In this document: one piece after another, positions 1-9,726 of the stretch
Numbering within the stretch: position 1 is the stretch's first letter
How the letters are laid out: every line of letters begins with the position of its first letter
NCBI GenBank assembly: GCA_944393695.1
Contig: CALYAY010000007.1
Location: forward strand, 24,411 to 88,410
Reading direction: 5' to 3'
DNA: 64,000 nt
DNA from: an uncultured Alphaproteobacteria bacterium
Lineage (GTDB): Bacteria; Pseudomonadota; Alphaproteobacteria; RF32; CAG-239
Translations under genes and position numbers: made by a program
The notes under the pieces: generated by a model
The model's database searches: none
Told to the model about the DNA's origin: nothing
The model's input: the letters and a program-made list of their open reading frames with translations, nothing else

Positions 1-2035
1 TGCCCCGCGCCATGCTCGGGATTTCTTCAATTTTGAAAATAAGCAGTTTGCGATTTTCGCCGATGATGGCAATCATATTGCCCGTAATCTTGCGGCAGAA
101 AACGGAATGTTCATCATCGGCCAGATTCATAATTTTGCGGCCGTTGCGGGTTTGAGCCAGAATATGGTTTTCATCAACAACAAAACCGCGGCCGGTATCA
201 GAAGCAATAACATAAGACGCCCCGGGTTCAAAAACAAACATGGACGAGACGGAATCCGAAATCCCCAAATCAATCATCAGACGCAGCGGCTGACCAAATC
301 CACGGCCACTGGGAATCTCGCTGGCGGGAATGGTGAAAAATTTGCCGGCGGTGTCAAAAATGATAATTTTATCGGTGGTTTGGGCATGGATGGCAAACTG
401 CAGCGCATCATCATCCTTAAACTTAAAGTCTTCAGACAAATCGGCATGGCCTTTGATGCAGCGTATCCATCCTTTTTGCGAGAGGATGACGGTAATGGGT
501 TCTTTTTCGATAATCGCTTCAAGCGGAACTTCAATATCGTCGGGAAGTTCGGCAAATTCGGTGCGGCGGCGGCCAAGAGCGGTCTTCTTGCCGAATTTTT
601 CACGAATTTGCCTGATTTCATTAGCCAGGGCTTCCCAGCGTTTACCTTCGTCATTTAACAGCGCCTCAAGTTCGCCTTTTTCTGAACTCAGGTCATCAAA
701 TTCTTGTTTTATCTCGGTTTCTTCCAATTTACGCAGAGAACGGAGTTTCATGTTTAAAATGGCTTCGGCCTGATTATCGGTCAGGTTAAAGGCTTTTATC
801 ATGGCGGCTTTTGGGTCTTCTTCCTCGCGGATGATGCGGATAATTTCATCCAGATTCAGGTAAGCAATCAAATATCCGGACAAAATCTCCAGACGGGCAT
901 TGATTTTGTTCAGGCGGAAATTCGCCCGGCGCTGCAAAACGATGTGACGGTGATTCAAAAATTCACGCAGAACCTGTTTAATATCCATAACATGGGGAAC
1001 GCCCTCGGAATCCAGAACATTCATGTTCATATTGAAGCGGGATTCCAGTTCCGTCTGTTTAAACAGATGTTCCATCAACAGCGCGGCGTCAACCGTCCGG
1101 TTTTTGGGCTCAAGAACAATGCGGATGTCATGTGAGGATTCATCCCGTATGTCACTTAACAGCGGGATTTTTTTATCCATCAACAGCGCGGCAATTTTTT
1201 CAATTAATTTAGATTTTACAACCTGATACGGAATTTCTTTAACAACAATCTGGTATTGTCCGTGGCCGAGGTCTTCTTTTTCCCATTTGGCACGAATGCG
1301 GAAAACCCCGCGGCCTTCGGTATAGGTGCGGAGGATGCTCTCAAACTTGTCAACAATAATGCCTCCGGTCGGAAAATCGGGTCCTTTTAAGCGGGAAACC
1401 AGAGGTTCAATCCCACAATCGGGATTGGCAATAAGGTATAGTAAAGCATCACAGACTTCGCTGAGGTTATGCGGCGGAATTTGGGTGGCCATGCCGACGG
1501 CAATACCGGCCGAGCCGTTGCAAAGCAGGTTGGGCACCATGGAAGGCATGACAACCGGTTCTTCTTCCTCACCGTCGTAAGTTTCGCGAAAATCAACGGC
1601 ATCTTCATTAAGTCCTTCCATCAGAGCCATGGCAAATTCGGTCAGGCGGGCTTCAGTGTAACGCATGGCGGCAGCGCCGTCTCCGTCAATGTTACCAAAA
1701 TTTCCCTGTCCGTCGACCAAAGGGTACCTTACCGAAAAATCCTGAGCCAGACGAACCATTGCCCCATAAACGGCACTGTCGCCATGAGGGTGATATTTAC
1801 CGATGACATCACCGACGACGCGGGCGCATTTCTTAAATCCGGATTTGGGATCAAGATGAAGCTGGCGCATGGCATATAACAGGCGGCGGTGTACCGGTTT
1901 GAGCCCGTCGCGGACATCAGGCAGCGAACGGGAAACAATGGTTGACATGGCATAAGACAGATAGCGGCTGCTCAGCTCTTCCGCAAGATGGACATTTTTA
2001 ATTTTTTCTTCGTTTTCAATCGGTTGTTCAGACAT
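1..2035 (-). CDS. parC: DNA topoisomerase IV subunit A (3' end cut by window edge)
   Basis: ParC is the DNA-cleaving and religating subunit of topoisomerase IV, which decatenates daughter chromosomes with ParE. The frame is open from an ATG at 2035 to the left edge, so about 678 N-terminal residues are present and the C-terminus is missing. Visible are the start of the breakage-reunion domain ([14 protein letters not shown] near residue 38), the [11 protein letters not shown] quinolone-determining region (residues 80-90) and the catalytic tyrosine in MRYTEARL (Tyr126). Further on are the coiled-coil tower ([14 protein letters not shown]) and part of the C-terminal beta-pinwheel. The wording of the tower region matches alphaproteobacterial ParC better than GyrA. 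It starts 5 bp after the recO stop and no strong Shine-Dalgarno is visible, so it is probably translationally coupled in a kdsA-recO-parC operon. The residue corresponding to E. coli ParC Glu84 is Gly91 here. Confidence 0.95.
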   Translation of the reverse strand, partial: MSEQPIENEEKIKNVHLAEELSSRYLSYAMSTIVSRSLPDVRDGLKPVHRRLLYAMRQLHLDPKSGFKKCARVVGDVIGKYHPHGDSAVYGAMVRLAQDFSVRYPLVDGQGNFGNIDGDGAAAMRYTEARLTEFAMALMEGLNEDAVDFRETYDGEEEEPVVMPSMVPNLLCNGSAGIAVGMATQIPPHNLSEVCDALLYLIANPDCGIEPLVSRLKGPDFPTGGIIVDKFESILRTYTEGRGVFRIRAKWEKEDLGHGQYQIVVKEIPYQVVKSKLIEKIAALLMDKKIPLLSDIRDESSHDIRIVLEPKNRTVDAALLMEHLFKQTELESRFNMNMNVLDSEGVPHVMDIKQVLREFLNHRHIVLQRRANFRLNKINARLEILSGYLIAYLNLDEIIRIIREEEDPKAAMIKAFNLTDNQAEAILNMKLRSLRKLEETEIKQEFDDLSSEKGELEALLNDEGKRWEALANEIRQIREKFGKKTALGRRRTEFAELPDDIEVPLEAIIEKEPITVILSQKGWIRCIKGHADLSEDFKFKDDDALQFAIHAQTTDKIIIFDTAGKFFTIPASEIPSGRGFGQPLRLMIDLGISDSVSSMFVFEPGASYVIASDTGRGFVVDENHILAQTRNGRKIMNLADDEHSVFCRKITGNMIAIIGENRKLLIFKIEEIPSMARG

Positions 2036-2040
2036 CTTAT

Positions 2041-2784
2041 TTATATTCCGCTATCAGAAAAGTTGTGTTTATTCATTAACTTGTTCCGCAAATTAGCACG
2101 ATTTTCCGGGAATTTCAAGCCATGTAATTGAAAAAAATTTTTGTTGAGAAAAAATTCGGTCATTTTCAGAACATTGTCAATTTCGTTGTTGCCGGGAAAA
2201 TAATTTTTTTCAACAATATACCGGGGATAGGCAAATAAACGGTTTTTGTAGGGTTCCCCGGCCGAAGCGCAAACGGCTTTGCCGCTTTTGGGCGAAACAT
2301 ATTTCAAATCCGTTCGGCTGCCGGTGGCCGAACATTCGCTCAGGTCAAGACCTATTCCCAGATAGTCTAAAAGATAAAATTCAAAGTAAGAATAATATGT
2401 TTTCCAATTATCTTCAAGTATATGCTTAAAAAAATTGTCTATTATGTTGAAAAAACTTTCGGTATCTTCTTTTTCAGGCAAGCAATCATTGCATAATTCA
2501 CACAAAGCACCTAAAGCGGCCAACCGTTCCGGCGAAGAAAGAAAATTGACCGCATCAGGACGGAGCAGGTCAACATGGAAACTGTAAAGATTATCTTCCA
2601 AGCGGGCGTAAGCATTTAAGTTTATGCTGTTACCTAATTGATAAATCCCGAGATTTTTTTTGTGAAGGCAATTTTTTACATAGCCGACGACTTTGCCGTT
2701 ATGGCGTGTCAACACGGTGAGAATAAGCGAACTCTCACCGTGCCGGCGCATTTTTATGATATATCCTTCGTCGGAAAACTGCAT
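2041..2784 (-). CDS. recO: DNA repair protein RecO
   Basis: RecO acts in the RecFOR pathway, loading RecA on SSB-coated single-stranded gaps. The 247-residue length is normal for the family. The N-terminal OB-fold is recognisable from [20 protein letters not shown] and the following [11 protein letters not shown] strand. The helical C-terminal part carries the usual '[19 protein letters not shown]' helix and the '[19 protein letters not shown]' segment. It lies 5 bp after kdsA and 5 bp before parC on the same strand, which indicates one transcript. Confidence 0.92.
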   Translation of the reverse strand: MQFSDEGYIIKMRRHGESSLILTVLTRHNGKVVGYVKNCLHKKNLGIYQLGNSINLNAYARLEDNLYSFHVDLLRPDAVNFLSSPERLAALGALCELCNDCLPEKEDTESFFNIIDNFFKHILEDNWKTYYSYFEFYLLDYLGIGLDLSECSATGSRTDLKYVSPKSGKAVCASAGEPYKNRLFAYPRYIVEKNYFPGNNEIDNVLKMTEFFLNKNFFQLHGLKFPENRANLRNKLMNKHNFSDSGI

Positions 2785-2789
2785 GGATA

Positions 2790-3635
2790 TCAGTAGTCGT
2801 GTATCATGCTTTTGGTAATTTTATCATAGGCCTGCAATTCGGAGAGCACGCGTTTCATGTCATGCAGAGGAATCGCGTTGGGCCCGTCGGATAATGCAAT
2901 GTCCGGATTATCGTGAGTTTCGATAAACACGGCCGCAACGCCGACAGCTACCGCCGCCCGGGCCAGAACCGGCGCATATTCACGCTGGCCGCCGGAGGTT
3001 TCGCCCTGCCCGCCCGGCTGCTGAACCGAATGAGTGGCGTCAAAGATAACCGGACAGCCGGTGTCTTTGGCCATACGCGGCAAACCACGGAAATCAGTTA
3101 CCAAAGTATTATAGCCAAAGCTGGCGCCGCGTTCGGTTATGCAAACATTCATATTGCCGCTGTCTTCGGCTTTTTTGACAATGTTTTTCATATCCCAGGG
3201 AGCCAGAAACTGGCCTTTTTTGATATTGACGACTTTGCCGGTTTTGGCGGCGGCAACCACCAAATCAGTCTGGCGGCAAAGAAAAGCCGGGATTTGCAGC
3301 ATATCGACATGCGGAGCAATCAGCGCACATTGTTCCCTTTCATGAATATCAGTGACTATCGGTATGTTATTGTACAATTTTTTGATTTCATCAAAGGTAC
3401 GGATGCCTTCATCAATCCCCACGCCGCGCGGTGAGTTCAGCGAAGAGCGGTTGGCCTTGTCAAAAGAAGCCTTAAACACATAGTTGATGCCCAGTTCCTT
3501 GGTGATTTCAACCAGCCATCCGGCCATGTCGACGGCATGCTGGCGGCTTTCAATCTGGCAGGGGCCGGCCAACAGAGCCAAAGGAAGCTTGTTGCTGATT
3601 TCAAAATTGCCGATTTTTACAGTACGTTGTTCCAT
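2790..3635 (-). CDS. kdsA: 3-deoxy-8-phosphooctulonate synthase (KDO-8-P synthase)
   Basis: KdsA condenses phosphoenolpyruvate with arabinose-5-phosphate to give KDO-8-phosphate for the LPS inner core. At 281 residues it has family length and clear motifs: AGPCQIES (residues 23-30), KASFDKANRSS, PAFLCRQTDLV, QREYAPVLARAAVAVG and FIETHDNPDIALSDGP. Cys26 sits where metal-dependent KdsA enzymes (Aquifex type) carry their metal-binding Cys; the metal-independent E. coli enzyme has Asn there. A Shine-Dalgarno AAAGGAA precedes the ATG by about 5 nt. It is the first gene of a tight kdsA-recO-parC run and links functionally to the lipid A and heptose genes elsewhere in the window. Confidence 0.96.
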   Translation of the reverse strand: MEQRTVKIGNFEISNKLPLALLAGPCQIESRQHAVDMAGWLVEITKELGINYVFKASFDKANRSSLNSPRGVGIDEGIRTFDEIKKLYNNIPIVTDIHEREQCALIAPHVDMLQIPAFLCRQTDLVVAAAKTGKVVNIKKGQFLAPWDMKNIVKKAEDSGNMNVCITERGASFGYNTLVTDFRGLPRMAKDTGCPVIFDATHSVQQPGGQGETSGGQREYAPVLARAAVAVGVAAVFIETHDNPDIALSDGPNAIPLHDMKRVLSELQAYDKITKSMIHDY

Positions 3636-3726
3636 GAAAGTTCCTTTACTTGTCTGATTACAATGTTGTGGATTTTATAACACGAAAACAATTTTCAGAC
3701 AATCAAAATCCGCCGGATAATCACAA

Positions 3727-3754
3727 AAAATTCCCCCGTTTCCGAGGGAATTTT
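3727..3754 (-). terminator. Rho-independent terminator of the 3779-5974 gene
   Basis: Read on the minus strand, AAAATTCCC and GGGAATTTT form a GC-centred hairpin followed by a T run. It lies just after the stop of the cysteine-rich gene and separates it from kdsA. Confidence 0.8.
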
Positions 3755-3778
3755 GCTTTCAGGTTCTTTGAAAGATGG

Positions 3779-5974
3779 TTAGAATTGCAGGAAACATAGT
3801 GCGTTCATATCATAAGAGTGATTACTGCTATCTTTATTCCACTCATCGAACATCGTTACAGTTGGGTCAACTAGCCATACCCGGTTTGCATCAATTTCGG
3901 TTGAGGTTATGTACCAATCGTCATTATCGACTATATTATCTGCATCAACTTTACAAAGAGAATTATAGGCGGTTAAATAATTAATCGTAGCATTAAAATT
4001 ATTTACCAAGCTTTTATAAGCCAAAGGTATTCTCTTTTCCATCCATGTTAATTCGTAAGCTCCTGGTAAATACCAGTCTCCGACGGATGTTCCTTCTGTA
4101 ACTTTATTATAGCACACCTCTACATAAGGATAAGATATACCATTGGCTTTGCCATAGGCAATAAATGCTTTTGTATTCGCTTTACCGTTCGTATCTGTAT
4201 AGTCCGAATGGTTTGGAACATCAGGAACATCAAATCCTTTTCCTCCAAATCCAGCTAGATCATTCGGATAAGGCTTTCCTGAGTCTATATTTTTTTCTAC
4301 GATCAAGCTTGCTGCTTTACCGGGTTCCACAACGATACCTATAGGTGTTTTTTCCGGGTGACAGAAATAGCTTTGAGTTTTATCGGAATACAGGATTGGG
4401 AGGCGGTTGGTACATTCACCACCAAATCCACTTTCAACCCGCCAGGTATATCCGTCTTTACAACTACAAGAATTATAATAGATGTACGATTTTTTACCAT
4501 AGTAGCAACCTTGACCGATACCTCCTTCAGCTTTATAGCTATAATCATCCTCGCAATTATATTTATTGCTTATATCATCGCATTCGCAGAAAGCCCCGTT
4601 CCAATGGGTTCCGGCAGCACAGGCACATTGCTTGTAATATTTTCGGCTGCCTTCTTGACAATAATCGCCGCTGGGACTTTCATTTAAGTATGTGCAGGTA
4701 AATTTGTATTCGTCTTTACATTCACATCCATCTCTATAATCCCAGCCATTATACTTGTTTACATCACACTGACAATAAGAATAATATCCATTGCAGGTTT
4801 GGGCACCGGACGGTTTTATCTCTCCGGTTCCGGTGCAGGAATAGGCATAATATGACGTATCACAGACGCATTGTCCGTTTTTCCAGACATAACCTGATGC
4901 GCAACGGCATGATTGGTATTTTCCGTCACAGGATGAGCCGGAACCTCCGGTTTCGTTGGCACCGGTACAAGTATATTTATATTTGTTCGGGTCACAGGTG
5001 CAGGTTTGGGAGCTTGCGTTCCAGACATAGCCCGACTGACAGCCGTTTTTGCAGTATTTGTTGGAACATTCCTCTTTCTTGCAGGTGTAAGGCGAAGGAC
5101 ATGAATCCATGGAACATTCATTGGGACAAGGCTTGCAGTTGTCATACAGAGTTTCGGTTCCCGACAAACAGTTTTCTGCTCCAGCTTCAGGGCCCATGCT
5201 GCCGCAATCCATAAACCCGTCACAGGGATTAGGTTTGATTTTGTATTTAGTCTTACCGTCGCAGTCTAAGCAAGCTTCGCCGTCCTGAACATATCCTTCG
5301 GGAATGGTGGTATAATCATACCCGGAGCTGCAGGGCGTACATTCACAGGAGGCGTATTTGTCTCCGCAGGCCTCACCCACACCATGATAAGGCTCCTCGC
5401 AGGTTACGTAATTACTGGGGCAATTGGCTTTACATTTTTCAAAATGGGTGTTGTCGTAAGGGCAGAAGTTAATTGGATCGGAATCTTCCGGGCAATCTGT
5501 CATGGTATAGCCTTCTTCTTCGCAGCGTTTCTCGTCATCCAGTTCATAATCATCACCTCCGGGAGGTACCCCGCCGTCATTATCATCGGCATTGTTGCCG
5601 GCAAATTCATTACCGGAACAATCAGTGGTATCCGTCACAAAACAGGCCGCGGCAAGTTGGATGAGAGGGGTGTTGTGAAACCCTCCCCAACCCCTCCCTA
5701 AGTCTTTAGGGAGGGGGTAGGATAGAGAGCTCACTAAGCCTGTAGGGAGGGAGAGGTCTGAGTTTTCAGGGAGAGTAAGTTCGGCAAAATCTTCAAGTGA
5801 AGACAAATGCGCGGCCGTGAGGTGTGAAGTGTGTGTAGAAACATGTGATTTAAGCATGGCCGCGCTTAATACCGGAGGCGTACCATAAAGATTAAAACCG
5901 GCGTAACACAAATCAGCTCCGGCAATAAACGACATGCACGAAACCGACAACATGAGTATAGTTTTATTCATCAT
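3779..5974 (-). CDS. Secreted cysteine-rich modular protein, paralogue 1 (731 aa)
   Basis: No known enzymatic function is recognised. The start is ATG 5974, where AGAGGTG gives a Shine-Dalgarno; an in-frame GTG at 6010 would place the start inside the conserved leader. Order of parts: Sec signal peptide (MMNKTILMLSVSCMSF..CYA, about 26 residues); a His/Ser/Thr-rich stretch ending SLEDF; a low-complexity segment encoded by in-frame intergenic-type repeats (DNA about 5677-5775); the motif AACFVTDTTDCSGNEF; the family core with CTPC, CLDCDGKTKYKIKPNPCDG and CPSPYTCKKEECSNKYC; about five Cys-rich units of roughly 40 residues with Y.YTC and C.C..GY.W; and a C-terminal domain (YSDK..TPIGIVV..GDWYLPGAYEL) resembling the DUF1566/FISUMP fold but diverged. 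It is probably extracellular and disulfide-rich. It shares promoter and core with three other genes here. Confidence 0.85.
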   Translation of the reverse strand: MMNKTILMLSVSCMSFIAGADLCYAGFNLYGTPPVLSAAMLKSHVSTHTSHLTAAHLSSLEDFAELTLPENSDLSLPTGLVSSLSYPLPKDLGRGWGGFHNTPLIQLAAACFVTDTTDCSGNEFAGNNADDNDGGVPPGGDDYELDDEKRCEEEGYTMTDCPEDSDPINFCPYDNTHFEKCKANCPSNYVTCEEPYHGVGEACGDKYASCECTPCSSGYDYTTIPEGYVQDGEACLDCDGKTKYKIKPNPCDGFMDCGSMGPEAGAENCLSGTETLYDNCKPCPNECSMDSCPSPYTCKKEECSNKYCKNGCQSGYVWNASSQTCTCDPNKYKYTCTGANETGGSGSSCDGKYQSCRCASGYVWKNGQCVCDTSYYAYSCTGTGEIKPSGAQTCNGYYSYCQCDVNKYNGWDYRDGCECKDEYKFTCTYLNESPSGDYCQEGSRKYYKQCACAAGTHWNGAFCECDDISNKYNCEDDYSYKAEGGIGQGCYYGKKSYIYYNSCSCKDGYTWRVESGFGGECTNRLPILYSDKTQSYFCHPEKTPIGIVVEPGKAASLIVEKNIDSGKPYPNDLAGFGGKGFDVPDVPNHSDYTDTNGKANTKAFIAYGKANGISYPYVEVCYNKVTEGTSVGDWYLPGAYELTWMEKRIPLAYKSLVNNFNATINYLTAYNSLCKVDADNIVDNDDWYITSTEIDANRVWLVDPTVTMFDEWNKDSSNHSYDMNALCFLQF
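5677..5775. repeat. In-frame palindromic repeats inside paralogue 1
   Basis: The DNA contains CCCTCCCTAAGTCTTTAGGGAGGG-type palindromes and the partner sequence ending in gagttttcagggag, the same family (repeat B) seen in intergenic DNA at 6092-6325, 20594-20720 and 36722-36795. Here it is translated without breaking the frame, between the SLEDF and LIQLAAACFVTDT segments of the protein. Confidence 0.8.
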
Positions 5975-6017
5975 AATAGCACCTCTGTTATTAATTACAT
6001 TTGTCTTCACGAATCTT

Positions 6018-6046
6018 ATAATAACAGAAAGTTTGATTGTTGTAAA
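6018..6046 (-). promoter_or_regulatory. Family promoter of paralogue 1 (TTTACA-N17-TATTAT)
   Basis: On the minus strand the -35 is TTTACA (6041-6046), the spacer is exactly 17 bp and the -10 is TATTAT (6018-6023). It is followed by the leader box AGATTCGTGAAGACAA and then the Shine-Dalgarno AGAGGTG. The same arrangement precedes the genes starting at 20358, 40715 and 50418. Confidence 0.85.
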
Positions 6047-6059
6047 TAGTTAATTTTGG

Positions 6060-6390
6060 GTTAAGACGGAAAATCGGACGAGGATGAATGAAACCCTCCC
6101 TTTCCCTCCCTGAGTTTTCAGGGAGGGGAGAGGTCGCGGAACAGTGTGACACGGGTGAGGGTGAGAGGGGTAAGGCAGGATTTGCTCTCCCCGGCCCTCT
6201 CATCTATGAGAGGGTGACAAATTTGAAGATCCCCTGACGTTCAGACTGACGCTGAACGAGGGATGACATTGTCAAACCCTCCCCGACCCTCCCTAAAACT
6301 TTAGGGAGGGAGAAGATAGAGGGGACTAAGGTTTTAGGGAGAGGACAATAAGGAAGGTTGAAAATGATATAAAAAGTGCAGAATATGATG
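6060..6390. repeat. Intergenic palindromic repeat cluster
   Basis: This gene-free stretch between comEC and paralogue 1 holds several dispersed repeat types. Repeat B (ccctccctgagttttcagggaggg and ccctccctaaaactttaggg) lies at about 6092-6130 and 6275-6325. A GGGTGAGGGTGAGAGG relative of repeat C is near 6150-6170. A ctctcatctatgagag hairpin (repeat E) is near 6195-6220. Repeat A (gatcccctgacgttcagact...) spans 6228-6268 and contains the nested inverted repeat GTTCAG/CTGAAC. No coding region is supported. Confidence 0.75.
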
Positions 6391-6442
6391 TAAAAAGAGT
6401 CACGAATGATAGAAAAAGCCCGGAAAGAAGGCTATTTTAATG

Positions 6443-8491
6443 TTAATTCCAATACCGATAACCGACGTGACCGCGCACGCTGTCTATTTTGATTTTATCA
6501 TTCGTTAAATAAATTGAGGCGCCTAACAAGTTTTCAGTATCAAGCGGGCGGTCGTTTATTTTAAGGCCGGTGTTTTTTACAATTTCGATTTTATTCCGAT
6601 AGATACAGGTTTTCTTTCCGCAGCTTATATCAAGCCATTCGGGAGCGGTTTTCTTTCCTTTCCAAATATCGCGCAGGAGGTTGGCTTGCGCTTTGTCAGG
6701 TAGAGGGGATGCCGTTTTTTCAAGCCAGATGCTTTTTACAAAATTTTTGCCGCGGGAGGGCAAGACCACCAACCGCCCTTCATTGTCTTTGACGGCAACG
6801 GCTTTGCCGCTGACATCAACCAAGACATCGGGGGTTTTAACCGTGCAGACACTCAAAGCGCCAATGATTATTCCGAGCATTCCCCAAAGGCGCCATTTTA
6901 ACTGCCATAAGCAAAGCCAAGCGCCGCCTAGGACTATCAGCACCAATCCCCACAACGGCATGGAGAGAACAGGCAAACCGGCATAAGGCAGAGATGAGAC
7001 CCAGGCGGTTATGTTATTTACCTGCCCTATTCCCCAGCCCAAAATTTTTAACGGGCCATATTCCAAACCAAAGGGAAACGCCAACAAGGAAATCAGAACA
7101 AAAGGCATAATAACCAGGCCGATGACCGGACCCGCCAGCAAATTTCCCAAAGAGGTGTATACGGCTATGCGGTTAAAATGATAAACAGCAAAAGGCAGAG
7201 TTGCCAGACTGGCGACCAAATCAGAAATCATAATTCCGGCGACATAAGCAAAAGCAATCCTCGGCAAACGACTGACTATTTTTCCGTTTTGTCCGGTACC
7301 GTTCAAAAAGCGCTGCAATGGAGCGGCAAATCGTTCATAAAAGGCTATCAGGGCGACAACCGCGGCGAAAGACATTTGAAAGCTCGGGCCAATCAGGGCT
7401 TCCGGCGCTATAACCAGAACAATCAATGCCGCCCAGGAAATGGTTAAGATAGAAAAAGCCCGGCGGCTGAACAATATGCCCAACAAGACAATGAAAGTCA
7501 TGATAAAAGCCCGCTGCGCCGGAACTTCGGCTCCGGAAATCAACAGGTAAACAAAACTTATGAATATAGCAAAGACAGCGGCTGTTTTTTTAGAATCATA
7601 GCGCAGTGCCAAAGACGGAATAAAAGACATAATCAGGCGGATGATAAAAAACATAAGACCGGCCAGCATGCTCATGTGAAGCCCGGAAATGGAAAGGAAA
7701 TGCGCCAGACCGGAGTCCCGGTAATTATCAACCAGAGTGTGGCTCATGTTTCCCCGTTCTCCCGAGATTAGTGCTGCGGCGACAGAGGCTTCATCCGGAG
7801 GCAAAACGGAATATATCCGGCCGGAAATATTGTCCCGAAGGTGTTTGACGGCCAGAGAAAAATCGAGCAGTGGTGAAGATGTTTCCGCCGGGCAATCTAT
7901 CGGCAGCGCACGGCTGACCGCATAGCCGGTGGCTTTAAGCCCGTCAAAAAAACTTTTGCGGTCAAACTGATAGCCCCCAATCATAACCGTCGGAAAAGGC
8001 GGCATAACTTTTGCCACCAGTTCGACGCATTGTCCGGGAACCAGTCCTTCGCTTTTACTCAAAATGGTTATCTTATATTTTCCGGGAAGAGAATTGTCGT
8101 CAAAGTCGCTTATGTCATTTAAAACAAGACGGGGACGGCCTTTGGTGTTATAATCCATGGCGACAATCCGTCCTTTTAAATAAAGCATTTGTTCTTTTTC
8201 GATAACGGGGATTTGATTCAGATAAGCGGCTTTCAGCTGAACCGTCGTGAAACCAAACAGCATAATGCCGAAAACGGCCAGCCCGAGCAGGGCATACGGA
8301 CGGTGGCGCAATAAAAAAGCGGCCAGCAAAAGAGCCTCTATGACAATCAGGGTCGGCCACAGCTGCGGCTCAAAAGGAAGCAGAAAATACAGGCCTATTC
8401 CGGTTCCGAATAAAACAGGAACCCACGCCGCCCAGCGGCCGCGCTCCCGAAAAAACATTTCTGAAATCTTTTGCCTTATCATATATCTCAT
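6443..8491 (-). CDS. comEC: ComEC/Rec2-family DNA uptake channel protein
   Basis: ComEC is the inner-membrane channel through which single-stranded DNA enters the cytoplasm in natural transformation. The 682-residue protein has N-terminal membrane helices and a DUF4131-like soluble part. The competence domain carries the signature HFLSISGLHMSMLAGLMFF (about residues 265-283) and many further membrane helices. The C-terminal about 130 residues are soluble but show no HxHxDH metallo-beta-lactamase motif, so the third domain of Bacillus ComEC is absent or replaced, as in many alphaproteobacteria. Other competence genes are not in the window, so active transformation cannot be inferred. A second in-frame ATG at 8482 is an alternative start. 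Confidence 0.9.
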   Translation of the reverse strand: MRYMIRQKISEMFFRERGRWAAWVPVLFGTGIGLYFLLPFEPQLWPTLIVIEALLLAAFLLRHRPYALLGLAVFGIMLFGFTTVQLKAAYLNQIPVIEKEQMLYLKGRIVAMDYNTKGRPRLVLNDISDFDDNSLPGKYKITILSKSEGLVPGQCVELVAKVMPPFPTVMIGGYQFDRKSFFDGLKATGYAVSRALPIDCPAETSSPLLDFSLAVKHLRDNISGRIYSVLPPDEASVAAALISGERGNMSHTLVDNYRDSGLAHFLSISGLHMSMLAGLMFFIIRLIMSFIPSLALRYDSKKTAAVFAIFISFVYLLISGAEVPAQRAFIMTFIVLLGILFSRRAFSILTISWAALIVLVIAPEALIGPSFQMSFAAVVALIAFYERFAAPLQRFLNGTGQNGKIVSRLPRIAFAYVAGIMISDLVASLATLPFAVYHFNRIAVYTSLGNLLAGPVIGLVIMPFVLISLLAFPFGLEYGPLKILGWGIGQVNNITAWVSSLPYAGLPVLSMPLWGLVLIVLGGAWLCLWQLKWRLWGMLGIIIGALSVCTVKTPDVLVDVSGKAVAVKDNEGRLVVLPSRGKNFVKSIWLEKTASPLPDKAQANLLRDIWKGKKTAPEWLDISCGKKTCIYRNKIEIVKNTGLKINDRPLDTENLLGASIYLTNDKIKIDSVRGHVGYRYWN

Positions 8492-8538
8492 CTGCCCGCA
8501 TTGATTTGACTATTATCTAACTATCCGGCGACAATAAT

Positions 8539-9726
8539 TTAAGAAGCAGACGAGTTTATTTGTTTCAGAACAATATCGGCGGCATTTTCACTCGGTTTTT
8601 GAACACCCTGCCCCAGGATTTCGCGCACTTTTCGGAAACCGTCCATTTGTTTTTCGTACCAGTCGTCATCCCGGGCAATAAAGTGATTAATATAAGATGC
8701 TATATTTCCGGCAACGCAGCGTTCCTGCAAAAGCTCAGGGACAATCTCGCGTCCGATGAGGATGTTGGACAGGTTTACAAATTGAATTTTAAGAAAACGT
8801 CTGGCCAGAAAAGCGGTAAACGGGGAAACCTTATAAGCAATAATGTGCGGAATGTTGCAGATGGCCAGTTCAAGCGCCACCGTTCCCGAGGCGGCAATGG
8901 CGGCCGTTGACGAGCGAAAAGCCCCGTAACGGTCTTCCTGGGTTTCAACAACAAGGATATCCCGGCTGGAGGCTTTAACCGCCAATTTTACGCTTTGGGC
9001 CACAGTCTGAACCGTCGGAATAACAAAAAACAAATCGTTGTGCTGTTGACGCAGAATATCTGTTGCTTCCAGAAAATCAGGAAGGAGCCGGCTGACTTCG
9101 TTGCGGCGGGAACCGGGCAAGACGGTAATGATTTTTTTATCGGTCGGAATATTGTGTTTTTGGCGAAAAGCAGCCGCGTCGGCATGAACGGCCGGACTTT
9201 CGATGACCGGGTGGCCGACAAATTCGGTTTTCAGCCCGTAAGGCGTAAAATATTTGGGTTCATAAGGGAAAAGTGTCAGCAACAGGTCAATGTATTTATG
9301 CATTGTCCGCGCACGTTTTTTCTTCCAGGCCCAAACCTGAGGGGCAACATAGTGAATTTGCGGAATTCCCAGCTTTTTGCGACGCAAGGCTTTATGAATG
9401 CGACAGGAAAAGCTCCAGCTGTCGACGGTCATTACAACATCAGGCTTAATGTTGACAATATCATCTACAGTTTGCCGGATACGTTTTAAAATCCGGGGAA
9501 TGCTGGGAATAACCTCCACCAGTCCCATTACGGCCAGTTCCGAAATATCAAACAGGGATTTCAGCCCCTCACCTTCCATGGCTTCACCGCCGAGGCCAAA
9601 AAATTCAACCGAATTTCCGGCCTTTTCTTTTACGGCACGCATAAACCTTGCACCGAGCAAATCGCCGGAAGGCTCTCCGGCAATCAGATATATTTTTAAT
9701 TTTTTATCAGTATTCACCGGGATCAA
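8539..9726 (-). CDS. lpxB: Lipid-A-disaccharide synthase
   Basis: LpxB (GT19) joins 2,3-diacylglucosamine-1-phosphate to UDP-2,3-diacylglucosamine, forming the lipid A disaccharide at the inner membrane. At 395 residues it is of family length and shows AGEPSGDLLGARFM at the N-terminus, HYVAPQVWAWKKKRA, FVGHPVIES and TVLPGSRRNEV, all typical of LpxB. Its first 20 bases overlap the end of lpxI, implying translational coupling. It is the last gene of the lpxA-lpxI-lpxB set. Confidence 0.97.
   Translation of the reverse strand: MIPVNTDKKLKIYLIAGEPSGDLLGARFMRAVKEKAGNSVEFFGLGGEAMEGEGLKSLFDISELAVMGLVEVIPSIPRILKRIRQTVDDIVNIKPDVVMTVDSWSFSCRIHKALRRKKLGIPQIHYVAPQVWAWKKKRARTMHKYIDLLLTLFPYEPKYFTPYGLKTEFVGHPVIESPAVHADAAAFRQKHNIPTDKKIITVLPGSRRNEVSRLLPDFLEATDILRQQHNDLFFVIPTVQTVAQSVKLAVKASSRDILVVETQEDRYGAFRSSTAAIAASGTVALELAICNIPHIIAYKVSPFTAFLARRFLKIQFVNLSNILIGREIVPELLQERCVAGNIASYINHFIARDDDWYEKQMDGFRKVREILGQGVQKPSENAADIVLKQINSSAS

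Noticed and set aside
6010..6010. Longer starts (GTG 6010 and 20394) for paralogues 1 and 2
   Set aside because: The equivalent leader in paralogue 3 contains an in-frame stop, and the Shine-Dalgarno fits the internal ATG, so the upstream codons belong to the leader.
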